Shown here in pieces: positions 52,285 through 60,494 of a stretch of DNA of 64,000 bases. The stretch spans positions 62,001 through 126,000 of the forward strand of contig NZ_JAGEPF010000021.1 of the NCBI RefSeq assembly GCF_017573465.1, written 5' to 3'. The position numbers and the translations under genes were made by a program. Source of the stretch: Actinomadura violacea. Lineage in GTDB: Bacteria > Actinomycetota > Actinomycetes > Streptosporangiales > Streptosporangiaceae. The first letter of the stretch is position 1, and each line of letters opens with the position of its first letter. The notes below the pieces were generated by a model. It ran no database searches. It saw only the letters and a program-made list of their open reading frames with translations, and was not told where the DNA came from.

Positions 52285-53327
52285 GGCGCGCGGTGGCGGC
52301 GGGAGGGGCCGCGGCCGTGGTGGTGGCGGCCGGCGGGGGAGCGCTCGCCTGGACGTCGGACGGCGGGCACCGCGCGGAGGCGCGCGAGGTGCGGCTCGGC
52401 ACGGCGGTCGTGACCAGGGGCGATCTCGTCGACACCGAGAAGGTGGACGGCAAGCTCACCTACGGCGACGAGCGGGAGGTGTGGGCAGGGACGTCGGGGG
52501 TCGTGACGTGGGCTCCGGAGCAGGGCGCGACGGTCAGGAGGGGCGGGACGCTGCTGGAGGTCGCGGGGGATGCGGTCGCGCTGATGTACGGCGGTGTTCC
52601 GATGTACCGGGTCCTCCGGGACGGCGACTCGGGGAAGGACGTCCGGGAGCTGGAGGAGAACCTGCGGGCGCTCGGGTACGGCGGGATGACCGTGGACGGG
52701 GAGTTCACCGGCGCCACCGAAGCCGCGGTCGAGAGGTGGCAGGACGACCGGGGCCTGGAGAGGACCGGGACGGTCGCGCCCGGGCAGGTGGTGTTCCTCA
52801 AGGGCGCCGTGAAGGTGAAGGAGGTCAGGGCGCCGGAGGGGAAGCGGGCCGTGCAGGGGCAGCCGGTGCTGACGGTGGCGGGGACGCGGCGGGTCGTGCA
52901 CATCGACTTGGACGCCGACAAGCAGGACATGGCGCGCAAGGGGGAGCGGGTGCGGGTCGAGCTGCCCGGCGGGACGACGGTGAAGGGGACGGTCGGCGAG
53001 GTCGGGAGCGTGGCCGAGACGACGGGGTCGGGGCAGGACCAGAAGACCACCGTGGGCGTCGAGGTGTCGCTCGGCGGGAAGGGGACGGGCCGGCTGGACG
53101 AGGCGCCGGTCACCGTGGAGCTGGAGAGCGAGCGGCGGAGGAACGTCCTTTCGGTGCCGGTGGAGGCGTTGCTGGCGCTCCGGGAGGGCGGGTTCGGGGT
53201 GGAGGTCGTGGACGGGGCGCGGCGGCGGCTCGTCCCGGTGAGGACGGGGGCGTACGGCGGCGGGCGGGTCGAGGTCGCGGGCGACGGGGTCCGCGAGGGC
53301 GCGACGGTGGGGGTGCCGGCCGAATGA
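52281..53327 (+). CDS. Membrane-fusion adaptor with peptidoglycan-binding domain (efflux)
   Basis: A 348-aa exported protein: an N-terminal signal/anchor, then barrel-like adaptor segments (GTAVVTRGDLVDTEKVDG, GVVTWAPEQGATVRRGGTL) and in the middle a peptidoglycan-binding module (GDSGKDVRELEENLRALGYG, TEAAVERWQDDRGL), followed by KQDMARKGERVRV and a C-terminal beta domain (VLSVPVEALLALREGGFGV). It would link the ABC permease to the cell wall. The GTG start overlaps the lipoprotein stop and its own stop overlaps the ATPase ATG (ATGA). Confidence 0.9.
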   Translation: MRRAVAAGGAAAVVVAAGGGALAWTSDGGHRAEAREVRLGTAVVTRGDLVDTEKVDGKLTYGDEREVWAGTSGVVTWAPEQGATVRRGGTLLEVAGDAVALMYGGVPMYRVLRDGDSGKDVRELEENLRALGYGGMTVDGEFTGATEAAVERWQDDRGLERTGTVAPGQVVFLKGAVKVKEVRAPEGKRAVQGQPVLTVAGTRRVVHIDLDADKQDMARKGERVRVELPGGTTVKGTVGEVGSVAETTGSGQDQKTTVGVEVSLGGKGTGRLDEAPVTVELESERRRNVLSVPVEALLALREGGFGVEVVDGARRRLVPVRTGAYGGGRVEVAGDGVREGATVGVPAE

Positions 53328-54016
53328 GGGTCGAGGGTGACGCCATCGTGGAGCTGGCCGGGGTGACCAAGGAGTACGGGAGCGTCGCGGCGCTGCGCGG
53401 CGTGGACCTGGTGATCGGGTCGGGGGAGCTGGTCGCGATCGTCGGGCCGTCCGGGTCGGGGAAGTCGACGCTGCTGCACGTGATCGGGACGCTGGACCGG
53501 CCGACGGCGGGACGGGTCAGGGTGGCCGGGCACGACGTGGCAGGGCTGGGCGACCGGGAGCTGTCGGCGCTACGGGCGCGGCACATCGGGTTCGTCTTCC
53601 AGCAGTTCCATCTCGCGCCGGGTGTCACCGCGCTCGACAACGTCGCCGACGGGCTGCTCTACGGCGGCGCGGGGCTGAAGGAGCGGCGCAAGCGCGCGCG
53701 GGAGGCGCTGGAGCGGGTGGGGCTCGGCGACCGGGCCGGGCATCGGCCGCATCAGCTGTCGGGCGGTGAGCAGCAGCGGGTGGCGGTGGCGCGCGCGGTG
53801 GCGGGCGGGCCGGACCTGCTGCTGGCCGACGAGCCGACGGGCAACCTCGACACGGCGGCGGGGGCCGGGGTGCTGGCGCTGCTGGACGAGCTGAACCGGG
53901 CCGGCACCACCGTCGCGATCATCACCCATGACCGGGACGTCGCGGCCCGCGCGCCGCGCCGGATCCGGGTCCGGGACGGCCTGGTCGTCGAGGACGAGCC
54001 GGCGGGCGCCCGGTGA
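53324..54016 (+). CDS. ABC transporter ATPase, MacB/LolD-like
   Basis: A 230-aa ATPase: Walker A is GPSGSGKS, the Q-loop VFQQFHLAPG, the signature LSGGEQQRVAVARA, Walker B DLLLADEPTGNLD, and His in ITHDRD. The family energises mechanotransmission-type exporters rather than substrate pumping through the membrane. ATG is in the ATGA overlap with the adaptor stop; its own stop overlaps the permease GTG. The frame is open far upstream but the sequence there belongs to the adaptor gene. Confidence 0.96.
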   Translation: MRVEGDAIVELAGVTKEYGSVAALRGVDLVIGSGELVAIVGPSGSGKSTLLHVIGTLDRPTAGRVRVAGHDVAGLGDRELSALRARHIGFVFQQFHLAPGVTALDNVADGLLYGGAGLKERRKRAREALERVGLGDRAGHRPHQLSGGEQQRVAVARAVAGGPDLLLADEPTGNLDTAAGAGVLALLDELNRAGTTVAIITHDRDVAARAPRRIRVRDGLVVEDEPAGAR

Positions 54017-55203
54017 GCGGGCTCGTCCCGGCGCGGCTCGGGCCGCGGGACGTGGTGCGGGCCGGGTTCGCGGGGCTGCGGGCGCGTCCGGCGCGCGCGG
54101 TGCTGTCGGCGCTCGGCATCGCCATCGGGATCGCGACGATGGTGGCGGTCATCGGGATCTCGGCGTCGAGCAGGGAGGACCTGCTGCGGCGCCTGGACCG
54201 GCTCGGCACGAACCTGCTGACGGCCAAGCCGGGCAGCACGCTGTTCGGCGACCAGGCGGAACTGCCTTCGACGGCCCCGGAGATGGTGCGGCGGATCGGC
54301 CCGGTCACCGGCGTCGGCGCTACCGGGGCGGTGGACGCGACGGTGCGCCGCACCGACCGGATCCCGGTGGAGGTGACGCAGGGCATCGCGGTGCAGGCGG
54401 CCTCGCCGGACCTGCTCGCGACGCTCGGCGCCGGCACCGCGAGCGGCCGGTGGCTCGACGCGGCCACCGAGCGGTATCCGGGGATGGTGCTCGGCTCGGA
54501 GGCGGCGCGGCGGCTCGGTGTCGACCGGGCGGGCGGCCGGGTGTTCGCCGGCGGCCGGTGGTTCGTGGTGCTGGGCGTGCTGCGGCCCGCCGAACTGGCG
54601 CCGGAGATCGACCGGTCCGCGCTGGTCGGCTGGGACGCGGCGCGGCGCTACCTCGGCTTCGACGGGCATCCGACGACGGTCTACGAGCGGTCCACGGACG
54701 CGTCGGTCGACGACGTCCGCGACGTCCTGGCCCGCACCGTGAACCCCGAGCACCCCGAGGAGGTCGAGGTCGCCCGGCCGTCGGACGCGCTGCGGGCGAA
54801 GGCGGAGGCGGCGGGCGCGTTCACCGGGCTGCTGCTCGGGCTCGGCGCGGTGGCGCTGCTGGTCGGCGGCGTCGGGGTGGCGAACACGATGGTCGTCTCG
54901 GTGCTGGAGCGGCGCCGCGAGATCGGGCTGCGCCGCTCGCTCGGCGCCACCCGCGGCCAGGTGCGGACGCAGTTCCTCGCCGAGTCGCTGCTGCTGTCGG
55001 CGTCCGGCGGGGCGGTGGGCGCACTGCTCGGCGCCGCGGTGACCGCGGGGTTCGCGGCGGCGAAGGGCTGGCCGCCGGTGCTGCCGGCGTGGGCGCCGGC
55101 CGGCGCGCTCGGCGCGACCCTGCTGATCGGGACGGCCGCCGGCCTGTACCCGGCGGTACGGGCGGCGCGGCTGCCGCCGACGGTCGCGCTCGCCGCCGCC
55201 TGA
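54013..55203 (+). CDS. MacB/FtsX-type ABC permease
   Basis: A 396-aa permease with the MacB_PCD-type extracytoplasmic domain (about residues 45-250) and four helices: VLSALGIAIGIATMVAVIGI near the start, then LLLGLGAVALLVGGVGVANT, LLLSASGGAVGALLGAAVTA and a last one. A conserved cytoplasmic motif ERRREIGLRRSLGATRGQV links it to the ATPase. It forms the exporter with the adaptor and ATPase encoded upstream. Exported compound unknown; the system is of the macrolide/peptide export or envelope-stress type. GTG start in a GTGA overlap. Confidence 0.94.
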   Translation: MSGLVPARLGPRDVVRAGFAGLRARPARAVLSALGIAIGIATMVAVIGISASSREDLLRRLDRLGTNLLTAKPGSTLFGDQAELPSTAPEMVRRIGPVTGVGATGAVDATVRRTDRIPVEVTQGIAVQAASPDLLATLGAGTASGRWLDAATERYPGMVLGSEAARRLGVDRAGGRVFAGGRWFVVLGVLRPAELAPEIDRSALVGWDAARRYLGFDGHPTTVYERSTDASVDDVRDVLARTVNPEHPEEVEVARPSDALRAKAEAAGAFTGLLLGLGAVALLVGGVGVANTMVVSVLERRREIGLRRSLGATRGQVRTQFLAESLLLSASGGAVGALLGAAVTAGFAAAKGWPPVLPAWAPAGALGATLLIGTAAGLYPAVRAARLPPTVALAAA

Positions 55204-55305
55204 AGCGCCGGAGGCCGAGGGGCGGGGCGTCTCTGGCCCCGGTCCGGCGGGCCGGTGCATGATGGGGGCGCCGACGACGTCCTCCCGGGAGGTGCCCGCA
55301 CAGCC

Positions 55306-55668
55306 ATGCCCGTGCCACGTCCACTGCGCGAGCGTTGCCGCGAGTTCCTCGGAGCCGACGGAGAGATCCGCTACATCTTCCCCGCCATGGCCTACGGCGG
55401 CGGGGCGGGCTTCATCTTCGTCGTCACCGACGACCAGATCGCCGTGATCTCCACCGGCTCGCTCGGCCGCAGCACGCTGAGGAGCATCTGGGGCGCCTAC
55501 CCGCGCGCCACCCGGATCGGGCCGGTGGAGACCGGCGCCGGCGCGTCGTTCGAGTTCGCCGGCGCCGCGTTCGAGGTGGACGACGAGTACGTCCCGGTCG
55601 TCAACGCCGCCGACAGCGAGGTCTTCGCCCGCGACAGCCTGCCGCGCGACCCGCTGCCCGACCTGTGA
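55306..55668 (+). CDS. Small protein of unknown function
   Basis: A 120-aa protein (with the ATG at 55306; 17 more codons are open upstream) of alternating beta strands: EIRYIFPAMAYGG, FIFVVTDDQIAVISTG, then RATRIGPVETGAG and AFEVDDEYVPVVN. The pattern is like a PH-type or lipocalin-like small domain (RYIFPA...VVTDxxI), as seen in short actinobacterial hypothetical proteins. No signal peptide or membrane segment is visible. GGGAGG lies about 14 bases upstream. It follows the export operon by 102 bp and converges on the iron permease gene. Confidence 0.75.
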   Translation: MPVPRPLRERCREFLGADGEIRYIFPAMAYGGGAGFIFVVTDDQIAVISTGSLGRSTLRSIWGAYPRATRIGPVETGAGASFEFAGAAFEVDDEYVPVVNAADSEVFARDSLPRDPLPDL

Positions 55669-55711
55669 CCCGCCGCCCGGCCGCCGCCCGGTCCGCCCGG
55701 CCCGTGGGCGG

Positions 55712-56581
55712 TCAGGAGCTCGGCGCGGGCTCGACGGTCTTCTTGGCGGCGGTCGCCGGGCGGGACGGCCCGGTCTTGCGCAGGAACAGCGCCATCACCG
55801 GCACCAGGTAGAGCGCCCACATGGCCAGCTGCAGCCAGGTGATCTGCGGGGTCACGTTCAGCACGCCCTGCAGGACGGTCTGCAGCCAGTCGCCGGGGGT
55901 GCCGAGCTTGTCGAAGAACACGTGCGGCTCGAGCGCGATCGAGTTCAGGCCGGGCAGCACGTCGGCCTCCTGCAGGTCGTGGAAGCCGTAGCCGAACACG
56001 CCCGCCGCGACGACGATCAGCGCGCCGCCCGTCCAGGTGAAGAACCGGGCCAGGTTGATCTTGAGGCCGCCGCGGTAGAGCAGGTAGCCGAGCACGATCG
56101 CGACGACCAGGCCGAGGGCCGCGCCGATGATCGGCTGGGTGGAGCCGCCGGACGAGCTCTGGATGTTCGTCCACAGGAACAGCACGGTCTCGATGCCCTC
56201 GCGGCCGACCGACAGCAGCGCGACGGCGGCCAGGGCGAGCGGCCCGACGTTCAGCGCGCCCTCCAGCTTGCCCTCCAGCTCCGACTTCATGAACCGGGCG
56301 GTCTTGCGCATCCAGAAGACCATCCAGGTGACCAGGCCGACCGCGACGATCGACAGCACGCCGCCGAACAGCTCCTGGGTCTTGAACTGCATCTCCGAGG
56401 AGGCGGCGGTGAGCGCGATCCCGAAGCCGGCCGCGAGCGCGATGGCGATCGCGATGCCCGCCCAGACGGGGACGAGGGCCCGGCGGTTGCCGGTCTTCAC
56501 CAGATAGGCGATGAGGATGCTGACGACCAGGGCGGCCTCCAGACCCTCGCGCATTCCGATGAGGAAGTTGCCCAGGAGCAT
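55712..56581 (-). CDS. efeU: FTR1/EfeU-family ferrous/ferric iron permease
   Basis: A 289-aa seven-helix iron permease with both REGxE motifs of the family: REGLE at residues 11-15 and REGIE at 127-131. It imports iron through the membrane, normally with EfeO and EfeB as extracytoplasmic partners. Here no efeO or efeB follows: the next genes are on the other strand. ATG has GGAGGG upstream. An IdeR/DmdR-type iron box lies 30-48 bp before the start, so the gene is probably repressed by iron. Partners may be encoded elsewhere. Confidence 0.93.
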   Translation of the reverse strand: MLLGNFLIGMREGLEAALVVSILIAYLVKTGNRRALVPVWAGIAIAIALAAGFGIALTAASSEMQFKTQELFGGVLSIVAVGLVTWMVFWMRKTARFMKSELEGKLEGALNVGPLALAAVALLSVGREGIETVLFLWTNIQSSSGGSTQPIIGAALGLVVAIVLGYLLYRGGLKINLARFFTWTGGALIVVAAGVFGYGFHDLQEADVLPGLNSIALEPHVFFDKLGTPGDWLQTVLQGVLNVTPQITWLQLAMWALYLVPVMALFLRKTGPSRPATAAKKTVEPAPSS

Positions 56582-56610
56582 CGCTGCCCTCCTCCAGACG
56601 CACGTTTGGT

Positions 56611-56629
56611 TTAGGCAAAGCTAACCTAA
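56611..56629 (-). promoter_or_regulatory. IdeR/DmdR1-type iron box before efeU
   Basis: TTAGGCAAAGCTAACCTAA matches the 19-bp consensus (TTAGGTTAGSCTAACCTAA) at 16 positions. It lies 30-48 bp upstream of the start, in an AT-rich patch, where an iron-loaded DtxR-family repressor would block transcription. Confidence 0.85.
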
Positions 56630-56704
56630 GCCAGTCTGTGCCTCCGCGCCGCCCCCCGCAAGCCCCGATCGCGTCACCTCACCCGGCGAGACGCGGCTCA
56701 CACG

Positions 56705-56744
56705 CCCGCGCGCGGCCCCCGCGCCGAGCGCGGGGCCGCGCGGG
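56705..56744 (-). terminator. GC-rich hairpin terminator after RNase D gene
   Basis: A 40-bp almost purely G/C imperfect inverted repeat (two bulges) ends just before the stop codon of the RNase D gene at 56745. Confidence 0.6.
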
Positions 56745-58196
56745 TCACTGCCCGGGGAAGTCGAGCTTCAGGAACGCGCGCGCGATCGGCTGCGCCGTCA
56801 GCTCGACCTGCCAGCGGCGCGCGCCGAGCCCGCGCAGCGCCGCGCCGACCGCCGACGCCGACGGCTCGTCCGGCGGCGTCCACGCCAGCCGGCGGACGAA
56901 GTCGGGCTGGATGAGGTTCTCCGACGGCATCGAGTGCTCGTCGGCGAGCGCGGCGACGACGGCGCGGGCGGCGGTCAGCCGCTTGGCGGCCTCGGGGTCG
57001 CGGTCGGCCCAGCGGTGCGCGGGCGGCGGCCCGTCCCCGGGCAGGTTCGCCTCGGGCAGCTGCCGGTCGGGCACCGTGCGGGACCGCGACACCGCGCGCA
57101 GCCACGCCGACTGGTGGCGGCGGGCGCCCCGCCCCCGCATGGTCGGCAGCGCCTGCAGCTCGGCGGGCGTCTTCGGCGGGTTCAGCGCCAGCTCGACGAT
57201 CGCCGCGTCCTGCAGCACCCGGCCGGGGGACAGGTCCCGCTCGCGGGCGATCTTGTCGCGGGCCTCCCACACCTCCCGGACGGTCGCGAGCGCGCGCCGG
57301 TTGCGCACCCGGTGGATCCCGGACGTGCGGCGCCACGGGTCGGGCCGCGGCGCCTTCGGCGGCGTGGTCAGGATCGCCTCGAACTCCTCCAGCGCCCACT
57401 CCAGCTTCCCGGCGTCGCGCAGCTCGGCCTCCAGCGCGTCGCGCAGCTCGACGAGCAGCTCGACGTCCAGCGCCGCGTAGCGCAGCCAGTCCTCGGGGAG
57501 GGGCCGGGTGGACCAGTCGGCGGCGGAGTGGCCCTTCTCCAGCAGGAAGCCGAGCACGTTCTCGACCATCGAGCCGAGGCCGACGCGCGGGTAGCCGAGC
57601 AGCCGCCCCGCCAGCTCGGTGTCGAACAGCCGCCTCGGCACGAGGCCGACCTCCGACAGGCACGGCAGGTCCTGGTTGGCGGCGTGCAGCACCATCTCGG
57701 CGTCGGCGAGCGCGGCGTCCAGCGCGGACAGGTCGGGGCAGCCGATCGGGTCGATCAGCGCGGTGCCCGCGCCGGCGCGGCGCAGCTGGATCAGGTAGGC
57801 GCGCTGCCCGTACCGGTAGCCGGACGCCCGCTCGGCGTCGACGGCGACCGGGCCGGTGCCCGCGGCGAACGCGGCGATGACGCGTTCCAACTCGGCGGCG
57901 TCGACGACGACCGGGGGGACGCCCTCGCGCGGTTCCAGCAGGGGCACGGCCGGGGGCCGCTCCTCACCGGGTGCCGGACCCGGCACCACGGCGCCGGACC
58001 CGCCGCCCGCCGGACCCGCCGGACCGGACTCCGCGGGCAGCGCCTTGCCCGGCCCGCCCGCCTTCTTCGCGCCCGCCGGCCGTGCGGCGGCCTCCTCGCC
58101 ACCGGAGTCCCGGTCGGGACCGGTGGCACGCGTTTCGGACACTCCCACTTTTCCCGTGTTCTCCCCCGCCGCCTCGGTTCCGGACGCTGTGCTCAC
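56745..58196 (-). CDS. rnd: Ribonuclease D-like 3'-5' exoribonuclease with HRDC domain
   Basis: A 483-aa protein with an ~85-residue Ala/Pro/Gly-rich N-terminal tail, then the DEDDy exonuclease: AVDAERASGY (Asp120, Glu122), HAANQDLPCL with the second Asp, and a YAALDVELLVEL third motif. HRDC-type helices follow (KIARERDLSPGRVLQDA, ALNPPKTPAELQALP). RNase D trims tRNA 3' ends. GTG start with AGGGGAC nearby; a leaderless reading is also possible. From memory, it sits beside hemE and DUF3000 in Streptomyces too. Confidence 0.93.
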   Translation of the reverse strand: MSTASGTEAAGENTGKVGVSETRATGPDRDSGGEEAAARPAGAKKAGGPGKALPAESGPAGPAGGGSGAVVPGPAPGEERPPAVPLLEPREGVPPVVVDAAELERVIAAFAAGTGPVAVDAERASGYRYGQRAYLIQLRRAGAGTALIDPIGCPDLSALDAALADAEMVLHAANQDLPCLSEVGLVPRRLFDTELAGRLLGYPRVGLGSMVENVLGFLLEKGHSAADWSTRPLPEDWLRYAALDVELLVELRDALEAELRDAGKLEWALEEFEAILTTPPKAPRPDPWRRTSGIHRVRNRRALATVREVWEARDKIARERDLSPGRVLQDAAIVELALNPPKTPAELQALPTMRGRGARRHQSAWLRAVSRSRTVPDRQLPEANLPGDGPPPAHRWADRDPEAAKRLTAARAVVAALADEHSMPSENLIQPDFVRRLAWTPPDEPSASAVGAALRGLGARRWQVELTAQPIARAFLKLDFPGQ

Positions 58197-58272
58197 GTCC
58201 CCTACCGTACGTCGCTCTCGATACCTCCCGAGGAGGGACGACCCCCCACGTGCCCGGCCGGCTCCGGCGGGC

Positions 58273-58839
58273 TCAGGCGCCGGCGCCGGTCGGCCGGTCC
58301 GGCAGTGCGGCGACGCCCGCCGGCGGCAGGCCCGCAGTGGTGCACATCACCTCGCACCAGGCCGCCACGTGCCCGGCCAGATCGTCGCCGGTCGGGGACC
58401 AGGAGGCGCGCAGCTCCAGCTCGGTGGTGGACGGTTCGTCGCGTTTGTCGCCGAAGCTCTCCGACACCGCGCGGGTGATCGTCCCGGACACGGCCGCGTA
58501 GCCGGCCGGCTCCAGCGCCTCGAGCAGCCAGTCCCAGGCGACCGAGCCGATCAGCTCGTCGGCGGCGATGTCGGGTTCGAGGTCGGCGCGGATGTAGGCG
58601 ACGATCCGGAACCCGTTCGTCCAGCCCTTGGCGCCGTCGGGGTCGTAGAGCACGATCAGCCGGCCCATCGCGACCTCGGTGTCGTCGTCGCGGTAGACGG
58701 ACCCGGACAGGGCCGCGGCGTACGGGGCCAGGCTCTGCGGGGCGGGCATGTCCTCCAGGTCGAGCTCGGGCCGCGGGCCCGGGCCGTCGAGGATCTCGCG
58801 CAGCGTGTCGAGGGCCCGCTGGAAGGCGGGAGGGTTCAT
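58273..58839 (-). CDS. DUF3000 domain-containing protein
   Basis: A 188-aa protein matching DUF3000 from end to end: PPAFQRALDTLREI, then MGRLIVLYDPDGAKGWTNGF and LIGSVAWDWLLEALEPAG. DUF3000 proteins are confined to actinomycetes and have no assigned role; they are regularly located between RNase D and hemE. No signal peptide or membrane segment. The start at ATG lacks a clear ribosome-binding site. The upstream frame is open for 33 more codons but not conserved-looking. Confidence 0.88.
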   Translation of the reverse strand: MNPPAFQRALDTLREILDGPGPRPELDLEDMPAPQSLAPYAAALSGSVYRDDDTEVAMGRLIVLYDPDGAKGWTNGFRIVAYIRADLEPDIAADELIGSVAWDWLLEALEPAGYAAVSGTITRAVSESFGDKRDEPSTTELELRASWSPTGDDLAGHVAAWCEVMCTTAGLPPAGVAALPDRPTGAGA

Positions 58840-58972
58840 GGGCGGACCGGCCTGGGTGCGGGGGCGGGCGTCGTGTCGGTGGTGCCGGGACGGGGTGCCG
58901 CCGCGTGCGACGGGAGGGAACGGAGGGGATGCAGGCACAGCACTGTGGGTTTCGTCTCGGGGGCCGCGGCGT

Positions 58973-59227
58973 TCAGGCCACGGCCCGCGCGGATGCGGCC
59001 GGCGAGGAGCCGGCGCGTCTTGGACCCGTCCCGCGAGGGGACGCCGGGGACGCCGCGGCCGGCCGGCCCGGGGGTGCGTGCGCGGGGCCGGGGGACCTCA
59101 GCGGCGGGTCGACCAGGACGGCCGCTCCGCACTCGACGCAGACCCGCTCGGGGCACTCCGCGCCGTGCCCGTCGGGGCACGGCGGCTGCTCGAACACACG
59201 TTCATCACCGCAGGTGGAGCAGTGCAA
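58973..59227 (-). CDS. Small zinc-ribbon-like protein with a TTG start
   Basis: An 84-aa protein with paired cysteines: CSTCGDERVFEQPPC, then CPDGHGAEC, then ERVCVECGAAVL, forming CxxC and CxxC knuckles of a zinc ribbon. After about 45 residues it becomes Pro/Ala-rich. I propose a TTG start at 59227 giving MHCSTC because GAGGGAGG lies 8 bases upstream, whereas the ATG at 59257 has none; related actinobacterial proteins, as I recall, also begin with MHC. It is divergent from hemE. Role unknown. Confidence 0.75.
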   Translation of the reverse strand: MHCSTCGDERVFEQPPCPDGHGAECPERVCVECGAAVLVDPPLRSPGPAHAPPGRPAAASPASPRGTGPRRAGSSPAASARAVA

Positions 59228-59385
59228 GGGGGAACCTCCCTCGGCTATGACACGCATCACGTTCGCACGCGCCGATGACAGAATGCGGGACTTCGCTCGG
59301 CGTGTCCGGAACTTCATGGGTCACCGCCGTCCCTTGGGTGTCACCCCGGTGCGTCCGGTGGGTCTTTCCGTGGGACCATCACAAC

Positions 59386-60477
59386 GTGACCGCAGACGCC
59401 GCCCGCCCCGACGACACCGCCGCGAACCCGCCGGAAGAGTCCGGTCCGCTCGCGGAGAGCCCGTTCCTGCTCGCGTGCCGCCGCCGGCCCGTGCCGCACA
59501 CCCCGGTGTGGTTCATGCGCCAGGCGGGCCGCGCGCTGCCAGAGTATCTGCGCCTCCGCGAGGGCGTGCCGATGCTGGAGGCGTGCGCCCGCCCGGACAT
59601 GATCGTGGAGATCACGATGCAGCCGGTGCGGCGGTACGGCGTGGACGCGGCGATCTTCTTCAGCGACATCGTGGTGCCGCTGAAGGCCATCGGCGTGGAC
59701 CTCGACCTCAAGCCCGGCGTCGGCCCGGTGATCGCCGACCCGATCCGGGACGCGGCCGGCCTGGAAGTGCTGCGGCCCCTCGTCCCCGACGACGTGCCGT
59801 ACGTCACCGAGGCCGTCCGCGGGCTGCTGGGCGAGCTCGGCGGCACGCCGCTGATCGGTTTCGCGGGCGCGCCCTTCACGCTCGCGGCCTACCTCATCGA
59901 GGGCGGGCCGTCGAAGAACCACGAGCGCACCAAGGCGATGATGTACGGCGAGCCCGAGCTGTGGGACCGGCTCATGGGCCGCCTCGCCGACATCACGATC
60001 GCGTTCCTGAAGGTGCAGATCGAGGCGGGCGCGAGCGCGATCCAGGTGTTCGACTCCTGGGTCGGCGCGGTCGCGCCGGAGGACTACCGCGCCTCGGTGC
60101 TGCCGCACACCCGCCGGATCTTCGCCGAGATCGAGGCGCTCGGCGTGCCGCGCATCCACTTCGGCGTCGGCACCGGCGAGCTGCTCGGCCTGATGGGCGA
60201 GGCCGGCGCGGACGTGGTCGGCGTCGACTGGCGCGTCCCGCTGGACGAGGCGGTCCGCCGCGTCGAGCCGGGCAAGGCGCTGCAGGGCAACCTCGACCCG
60301 GCGGTGCTGTTCGCGCCGTGGGAGACGGTCGAGCGCCGGGCGCTGGACGTGCTGGCCCGGGGCCGGACCGCCGAGGGCCACATCTTCAACCTGGGCCACG
60401 GGGTGCTGCCGTCCACGGACCCGGACGTGCTGACCCGCCTCGTCGACCTGGTCCACGAGACGGGCTCCGGGGACTGA
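59386..60477 (+). CDS. hemE: Uroporphyrinogen decarboxylase
   Basis: Decarboxylates uroporphyrinogen III to coproporphyrinogen III in haem synthesis. The 363-aa protein has the family motif PVWFMRQAGRALPEY, the active-site DIVVPLKAIGVDLD region and a FAGAPFTLAAYLIEGGPSKN strand. The GTG start at 59386 has no ribosome-binding site and may be leaderless, as for hemE in other actinomycetes. It converges on the DUF4349 gene with an 17-bp gap. In monoderm actinomycetes the next steps are usually the coproporphyrin branch, fitting with hemY downstream. Confidence 0.96.
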   Translation: MTADAARPDDTAANPPEESGPLAESPFLLACRRRPVPHTPVWFMRQAGRALPEYLRLREGVPMLEACARPDMIVEITMQPVRRYGVDAAIFFSDIVVPLKAIGVDLDLKPGVGPVIADPIRDAAGLEVLRPLVPDDVPYVTEAVRGLLGELGGTPLIGFAGAPFTLAAYLIEGGPSKNHERTKAMMYGEPELWDRLMGRLADITIAFLKVQIEAGASAIQVFDSWVGAVAPEDYRASVLPHTRRIFAEIEALGVPRIHFGVGTGELLGLMGEAGADVVGVDWRVPLDEAVRRVEPGKALQGNLDPAVLFAPWETVERRALDVLARGRTAEGHIFNLGHGVLPSTDPDVLTRLVDLVHETGSGD

Positions 60478-60494
60478 CCCCCGGGCGGTTCCGC

